Assembly (NCBI GenBank): GCA_903861125.1
Contig: CAIOTF010000041.1
Span: 22,813-86,812 of the forward strand
DNA length: 64,000 nucleotides
Source: an uncultured Ignavibacteriota bacterium
Lineage (GTDB): Bacteria; Bacteroidota; Ignavibacteria; UBA10030; UBA8401
Direction of reading: 5' to 3'
This document shows positions 15,461-24,930 of the stretch, piece after piece; positions within the stretch are counted from its first letter, which is position 1, and each line of letters opens with the position of its first letter. Position numbers and translations under genes: made by a program. The notes beneath the pieces are model-generated. The model was not told where the DNA came from and ran no database searches. It saw only the letters and a list, made by a program, of their open reading frames with translations.

Positions 15461-17959
15461 TTATTTTGCCGCAATTCTATTGTTCAGTGCTGTATAGTCC
15501 GGATTATTTGGATTGATCCGGTATAATTTTTTCAGCAGTCCCGCCGCATCTTGTTTTCGGTTCAACGCGAGCATTGCTTTAATCGCGCGGATAATGAGGT
15601 CTTCGTTAACGGGATACAATGAAAGTCCTTTTTGTGCTATGCGCAGCGACACCGCAGCGCTGTCATTCCACAATTGCACATCTGCCAAGGCGGTATACGC
15701 GTCCACATATGTTTCGTCGCGTTGAAGCACATTGTTGAACAAGTGCTTTGCCGTTTCATACTCCTTGTTCCACGCATAGGTCCGTCCGAGCAATGTGCGG
15801 ACATCGTGAAAGTTCGGCGCGGCGGCCAGTATGCGGCGGCAGATAAGGCGCGCTTCATCAGTTTTTCCTGCAAACGCTTTCTCGCGTGCCAGGAAGAACA
15901 ATTTATCCATATCCAGATTCAATGCATCTATCTTTTTGAAAGCGGCCATATCTTCCGGAGTGATATCGTCATCGGCCGTCTCTTGCGTTAGAGGATAAAG
16001 TTTGTTCTTATCAACGACATATTTGTTGATCTGTTTGAAGCGTTCAAGTTTTGCCTGAACATCATGAAAAATTTTGTCGTTTTGAATTTCCTCGATATCC
16101 ATTCCCGGTTTCAGCTCGAACAACTGTTCGCCGGAGATAAAATAATTTCCGTCCAGGTAATCCGCTATCTCTTCTTTTACCCTCATAAACGGGATTGAAT
16201 GGATGTTCCGAAATGCCGTTGACGTGTCAATCCCGTCTCCAAGCCAATGGGCCTGGCGGGGAAGCGGTAGGTTATACCGTGTTTTCAAAAAAGCGAGAAT
16301 GCTTGGTGTAACGTCCAGGTGTGATGAAACCGAGGAGAATGTGACCGGTTGTTTTATCAGTGGTGAAAAGACTATAAAAGGGACATGAAACCGGTCCATT
16401 TTTGTTGCCGGCGGTATCGGAATGATCCTATGATCACCGGTCACAATAAAGATCGTATTCTTATAATCGGGTCTTTTTGAATATTCTGTGAACAAATACC
16501 GGAGTGCATCATTAAGATAGATCAGGCTGGATAATTGATCCCGATACGTTTCATACTCGACCGCTTGGTCTTTCGTAAGCGACAATCCCGCAACGGTCTC
16601 TTGAAATCGTTTCAAATAGTAGGCACGGTTCGGCGGTATGAACGGTTCGTGTGTGCTCATGGTTAGATACACATCAAGCCGTGGTCCCGGTTTCTGTTCG
16701 GCCAGTATCTCGATCGCTTTCCGGAAAACATCGCCGTCAGGATATCCCCAGGTGAATCCGCTCTGATCGCCGGGCGCTTTTTTGTAATCGGCACCGAATT
16801 TAGATTCATCAAGAATTACGTTGACCTGTTCCCGCTCAAGAAAGACATCTTTCTTGTCAAAGTTTTTGTTCCCGCCGTACATGAAATTGATACGGTAATT
16901 ATTCTGCTTCAGTAATCTGATCAGCGAAAGATGCCGGGGCATTTTATATTCGAGCTCGTTAAATCCCTTCTCGCCGAAGGGAAGCGATCCCAGCAGCGAG
17001 GGCAATACGCCGAATGTTCTGCCGGAATTACTCAGAAAATTTTCCCAATACAGGCTTCGTGTTGTCAACGAATCAACGAACGGAACAAATCCTCCGTACT
17101 GTGCATGTGCTCCAACAAAATCTTTTCCGAGTCCTTCTACTATGACGACTACAATGTTGGGTAAGACCGATGAAGAATCCATATGCGGACCGAGAACATC
17201 GTGATACGGAAAATCTTTTACAAGCGGATATTCTTCCCGAATATCGGCGGTGGTTACAGACGGTTTGGTGAAATGGTGCACAGCGTTGGCAAAAAAGAAA
17301 TGTGATTTGTTTACCGAAAGATAGTATTTCAATTCCGAAGAAAAATCCTTCGGGGATGAGATCAGGTACGGTGAGAAGACAAGCGCCAGCAAAGATATTC
17401 CGGTAAAAGCAGCAGATATTGTTCTGCCGATCCTGAAACGTTTGTAATAAAAAACATGCAGGGCGATAACAATAGCAAGAATAATGTACGGCAGAAACGT
17501 TTTAATGCCGATGCTTGACGAAGTTTTTACGGTGAACCGTATATCGTCCATTGAATATCCGAAGATATCGGCTCCGAGCGGCACAAGTGTCACAGAAAAA
17601 TATTGGACCAGCCCGAAGTGGATAATTCCGGTGATGACGAGAAAGGAATAATATATCCGCCGCGAGGCATTCGGGAAAAAGAGTGCAAAAGGAATCACTA
17701 TAAGTGCGAAGAATCCGGAAAAAACAAGAAAGAACAAAATATCCGCAGCGCCGATCGGGATGAAAATATTAGCAAAAGAAATCGGCAAGGCATGTTTTGC
17801 CGATATCATTATCATTTCATAGATCCGGAGAATAATAACGAGGCAGAAGAACGCGATACTGAGAATAGTAAATTGTTGTGCTGCAAAGGTGAGACGTTCC
17901 CTCAACGGTTCGGAAGAAGCGGAAATATTTTTCATATTGTAAGTAAAAATATTTGTCAT
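15461..17959 (-). CDS. LtaS-like sulfatase-fold membrane transferase with C-terminal TPR repeats
   Basis: The N-terminal ~230 residues hold about five to six membrane helices. A sulfatase/alkaline-phosphatase-fold domain follows (residues ~250-590): PNIVVVIVEGLGKDFVG supplies the first metal ligands, SNSGRTFGVLPSLLGSLP contains the likely Thr nucleophile, and FIVTGDHRI the later Asp-His ligands. This is the lipoteichoic acid synthase/phosphoglycerol transferase (MdoB-like) type, acting outside the inner membrane. The last ~150 residues form TPR-like helical pairs (ARLICRRILAAAPNFHDVRT, AKHLFNNVLQRDETYVDAY), unusual for LtaS enzymes. The frame is open to 18025 only through a TTG; I use the ATG at 17959 (832 residues), and 17935 is also possible. 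A Gram-negative role could be adding phosphoglycerol or phosphoethanolamine to glycans or lipids. Confidence 0.82.
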   Translation of the reverse strand: MTNIFTYNMKNISASSEPLRERLTFAAQQFTILSIAFFCLVIILRIYEMIMISAKHALPISFANIFIPIGAADILFFLVFSGFFALIVIPFALFFPNASRRIYYSFLVITGIIHFGLVQYFSVTLVPLGADIFGYSMDDIRFTVKTSSSIGIKTFLPYIILAIVIALHVFYYKRFRIGRTISAAFTGISLLALVFSPYLISSPKDFSSELKYYLSVNKSHFFFANAVHHFTKPSVTTADIREEYPLVKDFPYHDVLGPHMDSSSVLPNIVVVIVEGLGKDFVGAHAQYGGFVPFVDSLTTRSLYWENFLSNSGRTFGVLPSLLGSLPFGEKGFNELEYKMPRHLSLIRLLKQNNYRINFMYGGNKNFDKKDVFLEREQVNVILDESKFGADYKKAPGDQSGFTWGYPDGDVFRKAIEILAEQKPGPRLDVYLTMSTHEPFIPPNRAYYLKRFQETVAGLSLTKDQAVEYETYRDQLSSLIYLNDALRYLFTEYSKRPDYKNTIFIVTGDHRIIPIPPATKMDRFHVPFIVFSPLIKQPVTFSSVSSHLDVTPSILAFLKTRYNLPLPRQAHWLGDGIDTSTAFRNIHSIPFMRVKEEIADYLDGNYFISGEQLFELKPGMDIEEIQNDKIFHDVQAKLERFKQINKYVVDKNKLYPLTQETADDDITPEDMAAFKKIDALNLDMDKLFFLAREKAFAGKTDEARLICRRILAAAPNFHDVRTLLGRTYAWNKEYETAKHLFNNVLQRDETYVDAYTALADVQLWNDSAAVSLRIAQKGLSLYPVNEDLIIRAIKAMLALNRKQDAAGLLKKLYRINPNNPDYTALNNRIAAK

Positions 17960-18128
17960 GGACAATCTGTGAAAATTGTTCCTATGTGAATTGGCGCAAA
18001 AACACGATTTTGCTTCCGTCAACAATACTGAACAGAGATATTGAATGGAAACATCATTATTTCAATTTAAATATCGACAATAAAAATGATAATAAATACC
18101 GGCGGGCAAAAAAATGGTACCGGAGGTT

Positions 18129-19523
18129 TTACAATTTTCTTTTTGCAGTATTTATGAAATAAAAGAACAAGCCGGGAATCATAAATCCCAGACATCCAAG
18201 CACGAGTTTGAACTCATACATCAGAATATTGTCGATCGTTTTGCTGGGAATAAAAGAAACGCAAATTCCGGAAAACGTTATCACACCCCCCGCAATACCG
18301 GCGAACCGCACCAGTAACCCATTCTTAAAATACGCTGATTGCGAAGGATAGGCAGTACGGATTTTCAACAAACCAAAGAACATATACAGATACGGGATCA
18401 ACTGAAGCACTACAGTCGTCTGCAGCAAAATTAAATACATATCATGAACGCTTGATCCGATCGCGCTGAAGAAGATGATGACGCTGGATGCGATACCCTG
18501 CACATACAATGCAATATGCGGAGTCCGGTATTTTGGATGGATCTTGCCGAGAAATGCCGGCAGATATTTGTCGATCCCGATCACAAACGGTATGCGAGCC
18601 GAACCGGATAACCAAGCCGATGTGTTGCCCCCTGCATTGAAAATCATTAAGACGGCCACCGGGATAACGATCCATGCCATACCGATCTCTCCGGCAGCTT
18701 TTTCTATACCCTGCAGTATTCCGTCTATGATGCCGATTTCCTGCGAAGGGATGGCCACGAGCAACGATGTTGTTACAACAAGGAACATAGTGACGGTGCT
18801 GATGCCGGCAAAGAGCACAGCGCGGGGAATGTTCCTCTCCGGGTCTTTGATCTCATCACCGATGATCGACCCAAGTTCAAGTCCGACGTAGTTCAAGCAG
18901 ACCACGCTGAGTAAAGAAATAAATTGCCAATCGGCCGCTGCCGGCAGCAAAGCACTCCATTCAAAATGGTTCGATGAACCACGTTGAAAAAAGACAAGAA
19001 TGCCTACGGTTAGAATAACAGTTGCAGTTATAAATGTACCGGCTGCGCCGATGTTCTGGACCCATTTTCCGACTGTAAATCCCTTCACATTCAGCCATGT
19101 GATGCACCAGAGAATGACCAGCGAAAGCATAGCCATGGATAATGGATCGTCCGCAAGATGTCTGGTGTATTCACCGCCAATGAACGCAGTAAATCCTATA
19201 ATATAGATTAGCAGTGTCGGGATATAAAAAATGTTATTTACCCAATACGACCAGCCGGAAATAAAACCGTGAAAATTTCCGAACGATGCTTTTGTCCAAT
19301 TATAAATTCCCCCTTCTTCGGGTGACCGATGCGAAAATTCCAGTACGGCGATCGCCTGAGGAATGAAAAAAAAGAAAAATCCGGTACACCATAGTAATAA
19401 TGCAGGAACCCCTGCTCCGGCGATCACCGGAACACTGTTCAGATTTACTAATGCGGCAATGAGAAAAAAAGAGAGGTCCCGTAATCCTAAGACTCTGACA
19501 AGCTGCGGCGGATGTTGTTCCAT
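18129..19523 (-). CDS. APC-superfamily amino acid permease
   Basis: The product has about 464 residues and 12 hydrophobic segments. The N-terminal segment MEQHPPQLVRVLGLRDL leads into a helix with a small-residue break (NSVPVIAGAG), and EFSHRSPEEGGIYNWTKASFG is the consensus loop after helix 2 of APC permeases. ELGSIIGDEIKDPERNIPRA matches the helix 6-7 loop signature. It would exchange or import amino acids or amines across the inner membrane; GadC-like antiporters share this architecture. A GTG at 19595 would add 24 residues with no family similarity, so the ATG at 19523 is chosen. It runs divergently from the hybrid kinase gene to the right. Confidence 0.88.
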   Translation of the reverse strand: MEQHPPQLVRVLGLRDLSFFLIAALVNLNSVPVIAGAGVPALLLWCTGFFFFFIPQAIAVLEFSHRSPEEGGIYNWTKASFGNFHGFISGWSYWVNNIFYIPTLLIYIIGFTAFIGGEYTRHLADDPLSMAMLSLVILWCITWLNVKGFTVGKWVQNIGAAGTFITATVILTVGILVFFQRGSSNHFEWSALLPAAADWQFISLLSVVCLNYVGLELGSIIGDEIKDPERNIPRAVLFAGISTVTMFLVVTTSLLVAIPSQEIGIIDGILQGIEKAAGEIGMAWIVIPVAVLMIFNAGGNTSAWLSGSARIPFVIGIDKYLPAFLGKIHPKYRTPHIALYVQGIASSVIIFFSAIGSSVHDMYLILLQTTVVLQLIPYLYMFFGLLKIRTAYPSQSAYFKNGLLVRFAGIAGGVITFSGICVSFIPSKTIDNILMYEFKLVLGCLGFMIPGLFFYFINTAKRKL

Positions 19524-19647
19524 TCGATAGTTTAAACTCCTAGTGATATGCAAGGAATGGTTAAGAATTATGTCGGATCGTTCCAAACCGGACACGGTGC
19601 AAAACCTTAAGAACCTACAATCTTAATCATCGAAAATCAAGAAAGAG

Positions 19648-19818
19648 ATGAAGAAAAATATGCAAGTGATCTCAACTCTTCTTAATTTACAGTTGAAGCC
19701 GCTGAACGACTATACACCGGCCAAATGGAACAGTACAATTATCCGTCAACCGGGCGGCGGAGCTATTTCCATTATCGAATTCTCTGAACACATTATGCGG
19801 ACAATTGTTGCAGCATGA
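19648..19818 (+). CDS. Possible 56-residue leader ORF coupled to the hybrid kinase gene
   Basis: An open frame runs from ATG 19648 to a TGA that overlaps the ATG of the large kinase gene (ATGA at 19815-19818). The codons resemble those of neighbouring genes. The peptide is soluble-looking, with a proline/glycine patch (IIRQPGGGAISIIEF) and no signal or helix, and is not recognised. A second in-frame ATG lies at 19660. A-rich AAGAAAGAG precedes the first ATG without spacing. The stop-start overlap is the main support; it may be a real small protein or a translated leader controlling kinase expression. Confidence 0.38.
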   Translation: MKKNMQVISTLLNLQLKPLNDYTPAKWNSTIIRQPGGGAISIIEFSEHIMRTIVAA

Positions 19819-22800
19819 AAAAGAAAAAAATACTGATTGTTGAAGGTGAAAAGACCGTTGCGCTCCAACTGCGTGCAATACTGAACGCACTGGGATATTC
19901 CGTGTGCTGTGAAGTTTCATCGGGTAAACAGGCCATTGCGTCGATCCGGAAAAATATTCCGGACTGTATTCTGATGGACGTTTCTCTGAAAGGAGAGATG
20001 TCGGGAATCGAAGCGGCGACAGAAATTATGGATCGGTTCGATATACCGGTCATTTTTCTTGCGGCACCTTCCGATTCTAAATTACTTGAACAGGCGAAAT
20101 ACGCCGGCACGTACGGATATATCCTGAAACCCTTCGATGAGAGTGACATCCGCATAGGCATTGCAATGGTGTTGCAGAAGCATTCTACCGGATCTCAGTT
20201 AAGAACAGAACGGCAATGGTTTGAAATAGCACTGCAAAGTGCCGGCGATGCGATGATTGCAACCGATAAAAAAGGATTAGTCACATTGATGAATTCCGTT
20301 GCCGAAAAACTGACCGGCTGGAAGCAGAAACAAGCACTCGGCAAAAAACTTGGCGACATATTCAATGTTGAAGATATTCAAACGGGTAAACGGCGTGCAG
20401 ATATTACGGCAAAAGTACTGCGACAGCGCACAACAGTCAGTCTGACACACCGCACAATCCTCATCGCAAAAGACGGAACAAGAAGGTGTATCGATGATTC
20501 CGCGGCACCTGTCATTAATGGCGCAGAAGAAATAACGGGGATCGTCATCACATTTCGCGATGGTACCGAAAAAAGAAAATTACAGGATGAACTGGTCGAA
20601 AAAAACTCCGGCGCAGAAGAAAAGCTTAATCACCTTAACAAGCGTCTCAACCTTATTACCCGCGTAACGAGCGAAGTGATTGGCACACTTCCTATTCAGA
20701 CGCAGGCGAGGGAAATGATCGAACAGGTGAAACAGGCGTTCGGTGTTGATACGGTGATCATACGGGTGACGGAAGATGATACGTTACATTTGCTTGCCAG
20801 CACCGGTGTTGACGAGCAACTGTTGGAAAAAACGATTCCAAGCAATTATGGAATTTCGAAACAGATGAAAGCAAGCCGCCGCGCGCTGACGATAAAAAAT
20901 ATCCGGGAAAATATTTCAGATTTTTTTCTCTCGGAGCCGCCGGTAACCGATCCCGCAAAATTCGATTTTATTTCGTATGCAGGAGCACCGCTGCTGATCG
21001 GCCATACGTTTATAGGACTCATCGGACTGTATTCCAGAAAGCTGGTGCGTGAATTTTCGGCAACAGATCTGGAACAGCTGCAGATTGTTGCGAACCACAT
21101 CTCCGTGGCAATCGCCAATGCACGGATGTTCAAAGAGATTCGCGAACAGAATATTGAAATGGTGAAGCATATCGAGGAGCAGACACGCGCCGAGAAACTG
21201 CTCCGCGACAGCGAGGAACGATACCGGGGGCTGGTGGAGCATTCCCCAACGGCGATCTTTGTTCATGTGAACGGCGAGATACAATTTGTGAATCAAGCCG
21301 CCGTCATGCTGTTCGGTGCATCGGCCGCTGCCGGACTCATCGGCAGGAAAGTGGCCGATCTCATCCATCCTGACTATCGTGCGGATGCGGAACAGCAGAT
21401 GATGAAAGTGTATGAAAACTATATCCTTCCGGCTGCGGAACAGAAATATCTGCGCCTGGACGGCGCAGCGATTGATGTCGAGATATCATCCATTCCGTTT
21501 ACGTTCGAGGGGAGACCGGCTGCACAGGTGATTGCACGCAATATCACCGATAGAAAACAGCACGAAGTGGCACTGCTCGAATCGGAACTTCGTTTCCGCT
21601 CCCTCTTTGAAAACGCAAAAGACGCGGTATTTCTTGCCGATACAAAAACCGGGATCATCATTGATATGAACGTTGAAGCGGAAAAACTTCTGAAACGTTC
21701 GCGCAGGGAGATCATCGGACAACACCGGTCGTTCATACATCCGCCAGACCGGTCCGCAGAAGCCGATACGCTGTTCCGGGAACAGATCCTCACGCTCGGC
21801 GAACACCCGGTGGAATTCGAAGTGATTGATGCAGCCGGAAAAAGGATCCCCGTTGAGATCAAAGCAAGTATGATCCGGCTTGACGATAACAGAATCATTT
21901 CTCAGGGTATTTTCCGCGATATTTCAGAAAGAAAAATAGCAGAAGAATCGCTTCGTGAAAGTGAACACCGTTTCCGCACGCTAGCCGAAAATCTTCCCGG
22001 TGTCGTTTATCTCTGCAAGAATGATGAACGTTTTACAATGCTCTATCTGAATGACCAGGTGAAACAACTAACGGGATATTCCAAAGATGAATTTCTTGAA
22101 GACCGGATTTCGTTTGTGGACCTCTATCATCCGGATGATGTTGCCGACATCATCGCAAAAGTGGATGCAGCGCTGTCAAAACATAATCCGTTCCATATTG
22201 TGTACCGCATCAAACATCTGAATGGTTCATGGCGGTGGATCGAAGAACAAGGGATCGGTGTCTACCGCGGTGGCACATTGCTCCGGCTGGAAGGATTCCT
22301 GAGCGATATTACGGATCGGAAAATTGCCGAATCCGCTTTGCAGGAAAGCGAAGAAAAATACCGTCGGCTGTTTGAAGATTCCAAAGACGGCATTTATATT
22401 ACCACTATCGAGGGGATGCTGCTTGACGTGAATTCATCAATGATGGAGATTCTCGGCTTTCAGGAGAAGGAAGAACTCAAAAAATATAATGTCAAAGATC
22501 TCTATTTTTATCCGGCGGACAGGGAGAGACTGCTCAAGGAATTTGAACTGCAAGATTACGTTAAAGATTTTGAAGTAACGCTGAAAAAGAAAGATTCCGG
22601 CAAGGCGCATGTTCTGCTTACAACTGTTGTAATTCGTAATGACCAGGGAAAGCCGATTCTCCTCAACGGTTCCATGCGGGACATCACGGAAAAAAAACAG
22701 CTGGAACAGCAACTGATACAGGCGCAGAAAATGGAAAGCATCGGCACGCTTGCCGGCGGCATAGCGCATGATTTCAATAATCTTCTTGCAATGATTCTCG

Positions 22801-23846
22801 GAACGGCAGAACTTATTAAACGGCATGTAAAGGAGAATCCCGCGATCCAGTCGTACGTTAACCGGATCATCGAAGCATCGGAACGCGGTTCATCTATTTC
22901 CAAGCAATTGCTCCTGTTTGCACGTCCCGAACAGACCGAACTTCGGCCTGTCTCCGTCCGCACTGTTGCTGAACATGTGACCGATTTTCTGTTGCACTTT
23001 CTGCCGAAAACGATCATCGTCCGCTGTGAATTTGCGGATGTATCTGCGGTCATCATGGGAGACGAAGGGCATCTTCATCAGGCGATCCTGAATCTTTCGA
23101 TCAATGCACGCGATGCAATGCCCGGCGGAGGGATCATTACGATCGGTGTAAAGAACGTCGATGTGCATACCGTGCGGCAGCAGTTTCCCGAAGCGGCCGA
23201 ACATGAGTATGTTGCAGTAACCGTTCATGATACGGGGGTCGGCATGGAGGAAGAGATCCAGCAGCGGATATTTGAACCGTTCTTTTCTACGAAGACCCGC
23301 GGAAAAGGAACGGGGCTGGGATTGGCGATCGTACACGGTATAGTACAACTTCATCAAGGGTTTATCAATGTGCACAGCACAAAGGGGATCGGTACAACAT
23401 TCACCATGTATTTTCCATCCATTACCGCGGACGCGGCGGAAACAAATCAGCAGGAGAGTGCTGTGCGAAAGGAAAATAATGAGACCATTCTCATCGTGGA
23501 TGACGAACAGATATTGCGTGAGATCCTTCGGGAAAGTTTAAAGGATGAAGGATACAATATCCTCGCCGCTTCGGATGGTGTTGAGGCATTGAAACTTTAT
23601 GCCGAATATAAGGATACAATCTCGCTGGTCGTTACGGACCTTGGCATGCCGAACATGGGGGGAGAAGAACTCTTCGGCAAACTTCAAGCAATGAATAACA
23701 GCGTGAAAGTGATCATCTCCTCGGGATTCTTTGAAGGCAGCACACGGTCCAACCTGTTGCTGCGGGGGGTCAAAGATGTGCTGACAAAACCGTACAGGTT
23801 TGATGTGATCTTTTCCACGGTTCGAAAGGTTATCGATAATGAATAG
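19815..23846 (+). CDS. Large hybrid sensor histidine kinase: REC-PAS-GAF-4xPAS-HK-REC
   Basis: This 1343-residue protein has no membrane helix and should be cytoplasmic. Order: receiver (1-120, Asp55, Lys105); PAS (~130-255); GAF (~285-435); four more PAS domains (~465-970, starting at ERYRGLVEHSP, LRFRSLFENAKD, HRFRTLAENLPG and KYRRLFEDSKDG); DHp helix with phosphoacceptor His985 in GGIAHDFNNLL; HATPase with ARDAM, DTGVGM and GKGTGLGLAIV; and a C-terminal receiver (Asp1275, Lys in LTKPY). In the N-terminal receiver the usual acidic pair reads Glu-Gly (VEGE), so metal binding may be weak. The HDFNN kinase core matches the 791-residue kinase at 61385-63760. No output protein lies next to it; the final receiver may pass phosphate to another partner. 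TIGR01777 follows 9 bases downstream. Confidence 0.93.
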   Translation: MKKKKILIVEGEKTVALQLRAILNALGYSVCCEVSSGKQAIASIRKNIPDCILMDVSLKGEMSGIEAATEIMDRFDIPVIFLAAPSDSKLLEQAKYAGTYGYILKPFDESDIRIGIAMVLQKHSTGSQLRTERQWFEIALQSAGDAMIATDKKGLVTLMNSVAEKLTGWKQKQALGKKLGDIFNVEDIQTGKRRADITAKVLRQRTTVSLTHRTILIAKDGTRRCIDDSAAPVINGAEEITGIVITFRDGTEKRKLQDELVEKNSGAEEKLNHLNKRLNLITRVTSEVIGTLPIQTQAREMIEQVKQAFGVDTVIIRVTEDDTLHLLASTGVDEQLLEKTIPSNYGISKQMKASRRALTIKNIRENISDFFLSEPPVTDPAKFDFISYAGAPLLIGHTFIGLIGLYSRKLVREFSATDLEQLQIVANHISVAIANARMFKEIREQNIEMVKHIEEQTRAEKLLRDSEERYRGLVEHSPTAIFVHVNGEIQFVNQAAVMLFGASAAAGLIGRKVADLIHPDYRADAEQQMMKVYENYILPAAEQKYLRLDGAAIDVEISSIPFTFEGRPAAQVIARNITDRKQHEVALLESELRFRSLFENAKDAVFLADTKTGIIIDMNVEAEKLLKRSRREIIGQHRSFIHPPDRSAEADTLFREQILTLGEHPVEFEVIDAAGKRIPVEIKASMIRLDDNRIISQGIFRDISERKIAEESLRESEHRFRTLAENLPGVVYLCKNDERFTMLYLNDQVKQLTGYSKDEFLEDRISFVDLYHPDDVADIIAKVDAALSKHNPFHIVYRIKHLNGSWRWIEEQGIGVYRGGTLLRLEGFLSDITDRKIAESALQESEEKYRRLFEDSKDGIYITTIEGMLLDVNSSMMEILGFQEKEELKKYNVKDLYFYPADRERLLKEFELQDYVKDFEVTLKKKDSGKAHVLLTTVVIRNDQGKPILLNGSMRDITEKKQLEQQLIQAQKMESIGTLAGGIAHDFNNLLAMILGTAELIKRHVKENPAIQSYVNRIIEASERGSSISKQLLLFARPEQTELRPVSVRTVAEHVTDFLLHFLPKTIIVRCEFADVSAVIMGDEGHLHQAILNLSINARDAMPGGGIITIGVKNVDVHTVRQQFPEAAEHEYVAVTVHDTGVGMEEEIQQRIFEPFFSTKTRGKGTGLGLAIVHGIVQLHQGFINVHSTKGIGTTFTMYFPSITADAAETNQQESAVRKENNETILIVDDEQILREILRESLKDEGYNILAASDGVEALKLYAEYKDTISLVVTDLGMPNMGGEELFGKLQAMNNSVKVIISSGFFEGSTRSNLLLRGVKDVLTKPYRFDVIFSTVRKVIDNE

Positions 23847-23855
23847 GCGGTCATC

Positions 23856-24767
23856 ATGAATATTCTCATCACAGGCGGAACAGGATTCATCGGCACGCAT
23901 CTTCTCCGGACGCTGTCGGCATCGCAGAATACAATTGTTCTGCTCACCCGCGGTGCTTCAGCGACATCCGCCATGAACAAGGCAACAGTGAAGCATCTTC
24001 ATTGGGATCCGCTGTCGCGCGGAGCATGGATGAACGAAATAAATAACTGCGACATCGTCATCAACCTCATCGGAAAAAATGTATTCGAACAGCGCTGGAA
24101 TGAAAAAATAAAACAAGAGATTCTCAACAGCAGGATCATTCCCACGCGGCTGCTTGTTGAAGCGATCGCGCAGGCGGAACGAAAACCCCGTCTGCTTATT
24201 TCTGCATCTGCCGTTGGATATTACGGTGATAGAAACAATGAGATTCTTACCGAAGAGAGTTCGGGCGGAAATGATTTTCTTGCCGGTGTTGTACAGCAAT
24301 GGGAAACTGCAGCGTATGATGCAGAGCAATACGGTGTTCGGGTTGCAACGCCGCGCATCGGATTGGTGCTGGAAAAAAACGGCGGAATGATCGGCAAAAT
24401 GCTGCTGCCGTTCAGGCTGTTTGCCGGCGGACCGATTGGCAGCGGAAAACAATTTCTGCCGTGGGTGCATATGGATGATGTTGTGCGGGGAATAATGTTT
24501 CCGCTGGAGAACCATCAATTTCACGGCATCTATAATCTTGTCTCGCCGAATCCTGTTTCCATGAACGAGTTCGCAAAAACATTCGGTACAATTCTTTACC
24601 GTCCCTCATGGTTGCCCGTTCCGGATATTGCATTAAAGATCCTCTACGGAGAAGGGGCAAAAGTGATCCTGTCCGGTCAAAAAGCCGTGCCTGCACAATT
24701 GCAGTCAGCGGGATTTGAATTTTCATTCTCCGCTCTTCACACCGCACTAAAAAACATACTTGAGTAA
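23856..24767 (+). CDS. TIGR01777-family NAD(P)-dependent epimerase/oxidoreductase
   Basis: This 303-residue short-chain dehydrogenase-like protein starts with the nucleotide-binding motif GGTGFIGTHLL. It has the family marks of TIGR01777 (YfcH/SDR39U1 group): WDPLSRGAW, VINLIGKNVFEQRWNEKIKQEI, then SASAVGYYGDR (catalytic-type Tyr), FLAGVVQQWE, and HMDDVVRGIMF. The C-terminal DUF1731-like segment includes RPSWLPVPDIALKILYGE. The family is probably redox active, but its substrate is not established. The gene begins 9 bases after the hybrid kinase stop, so the two may be cotranscribed; I see no functional link. Confidence 0.9.
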   Translation: MNILITGGTGFIGTHLLRTLSASQNTIVLLTRGASATSAMNKATVKHLHWDPLSRGAWMNEINNCDIVINLIGKNVFEQRWNEKIKQEILNSRIIPTRLLVEAIAQAERKPRLLISASAVGYYGDRNNEILTEESSGGNDFLAGVVQQWETAAYDAEQYGVRVATPRIGLVLEKNGGMIGKMLLPFRLFAGGPIGSGKQFLPWVHMDDVVRGIMFPLENHQFHGIYNLVSPNPVSMNEFAKTFGTILYRPSWLPVPDIALKILYGEGAKVILSGQKAVPAQLQSAGFEFSFSALHTALKNILE

Positions 24768-24930
24768 TGACAAATCGTGTCAATTTGCGTATGCGCCTAC
24801 GTTTTGTGCATATTCGCGTTGCTGTTTCCTGAGCAATTCAGCAGATGATATTTCCCTGTTGTAATAGTCCTTATTTAACGGTAAAATTTATCGGCACCAT
24901 CATAACAGCTCACTCACTCTTGGGAAAACT

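Noticed and set aside
24768..24782. Palindrome TGACA-AATCG-TGTCA right after the epimerase stop
   Set aside because: Short arms, no extension and no regulator gene nearby; kept only as a note.
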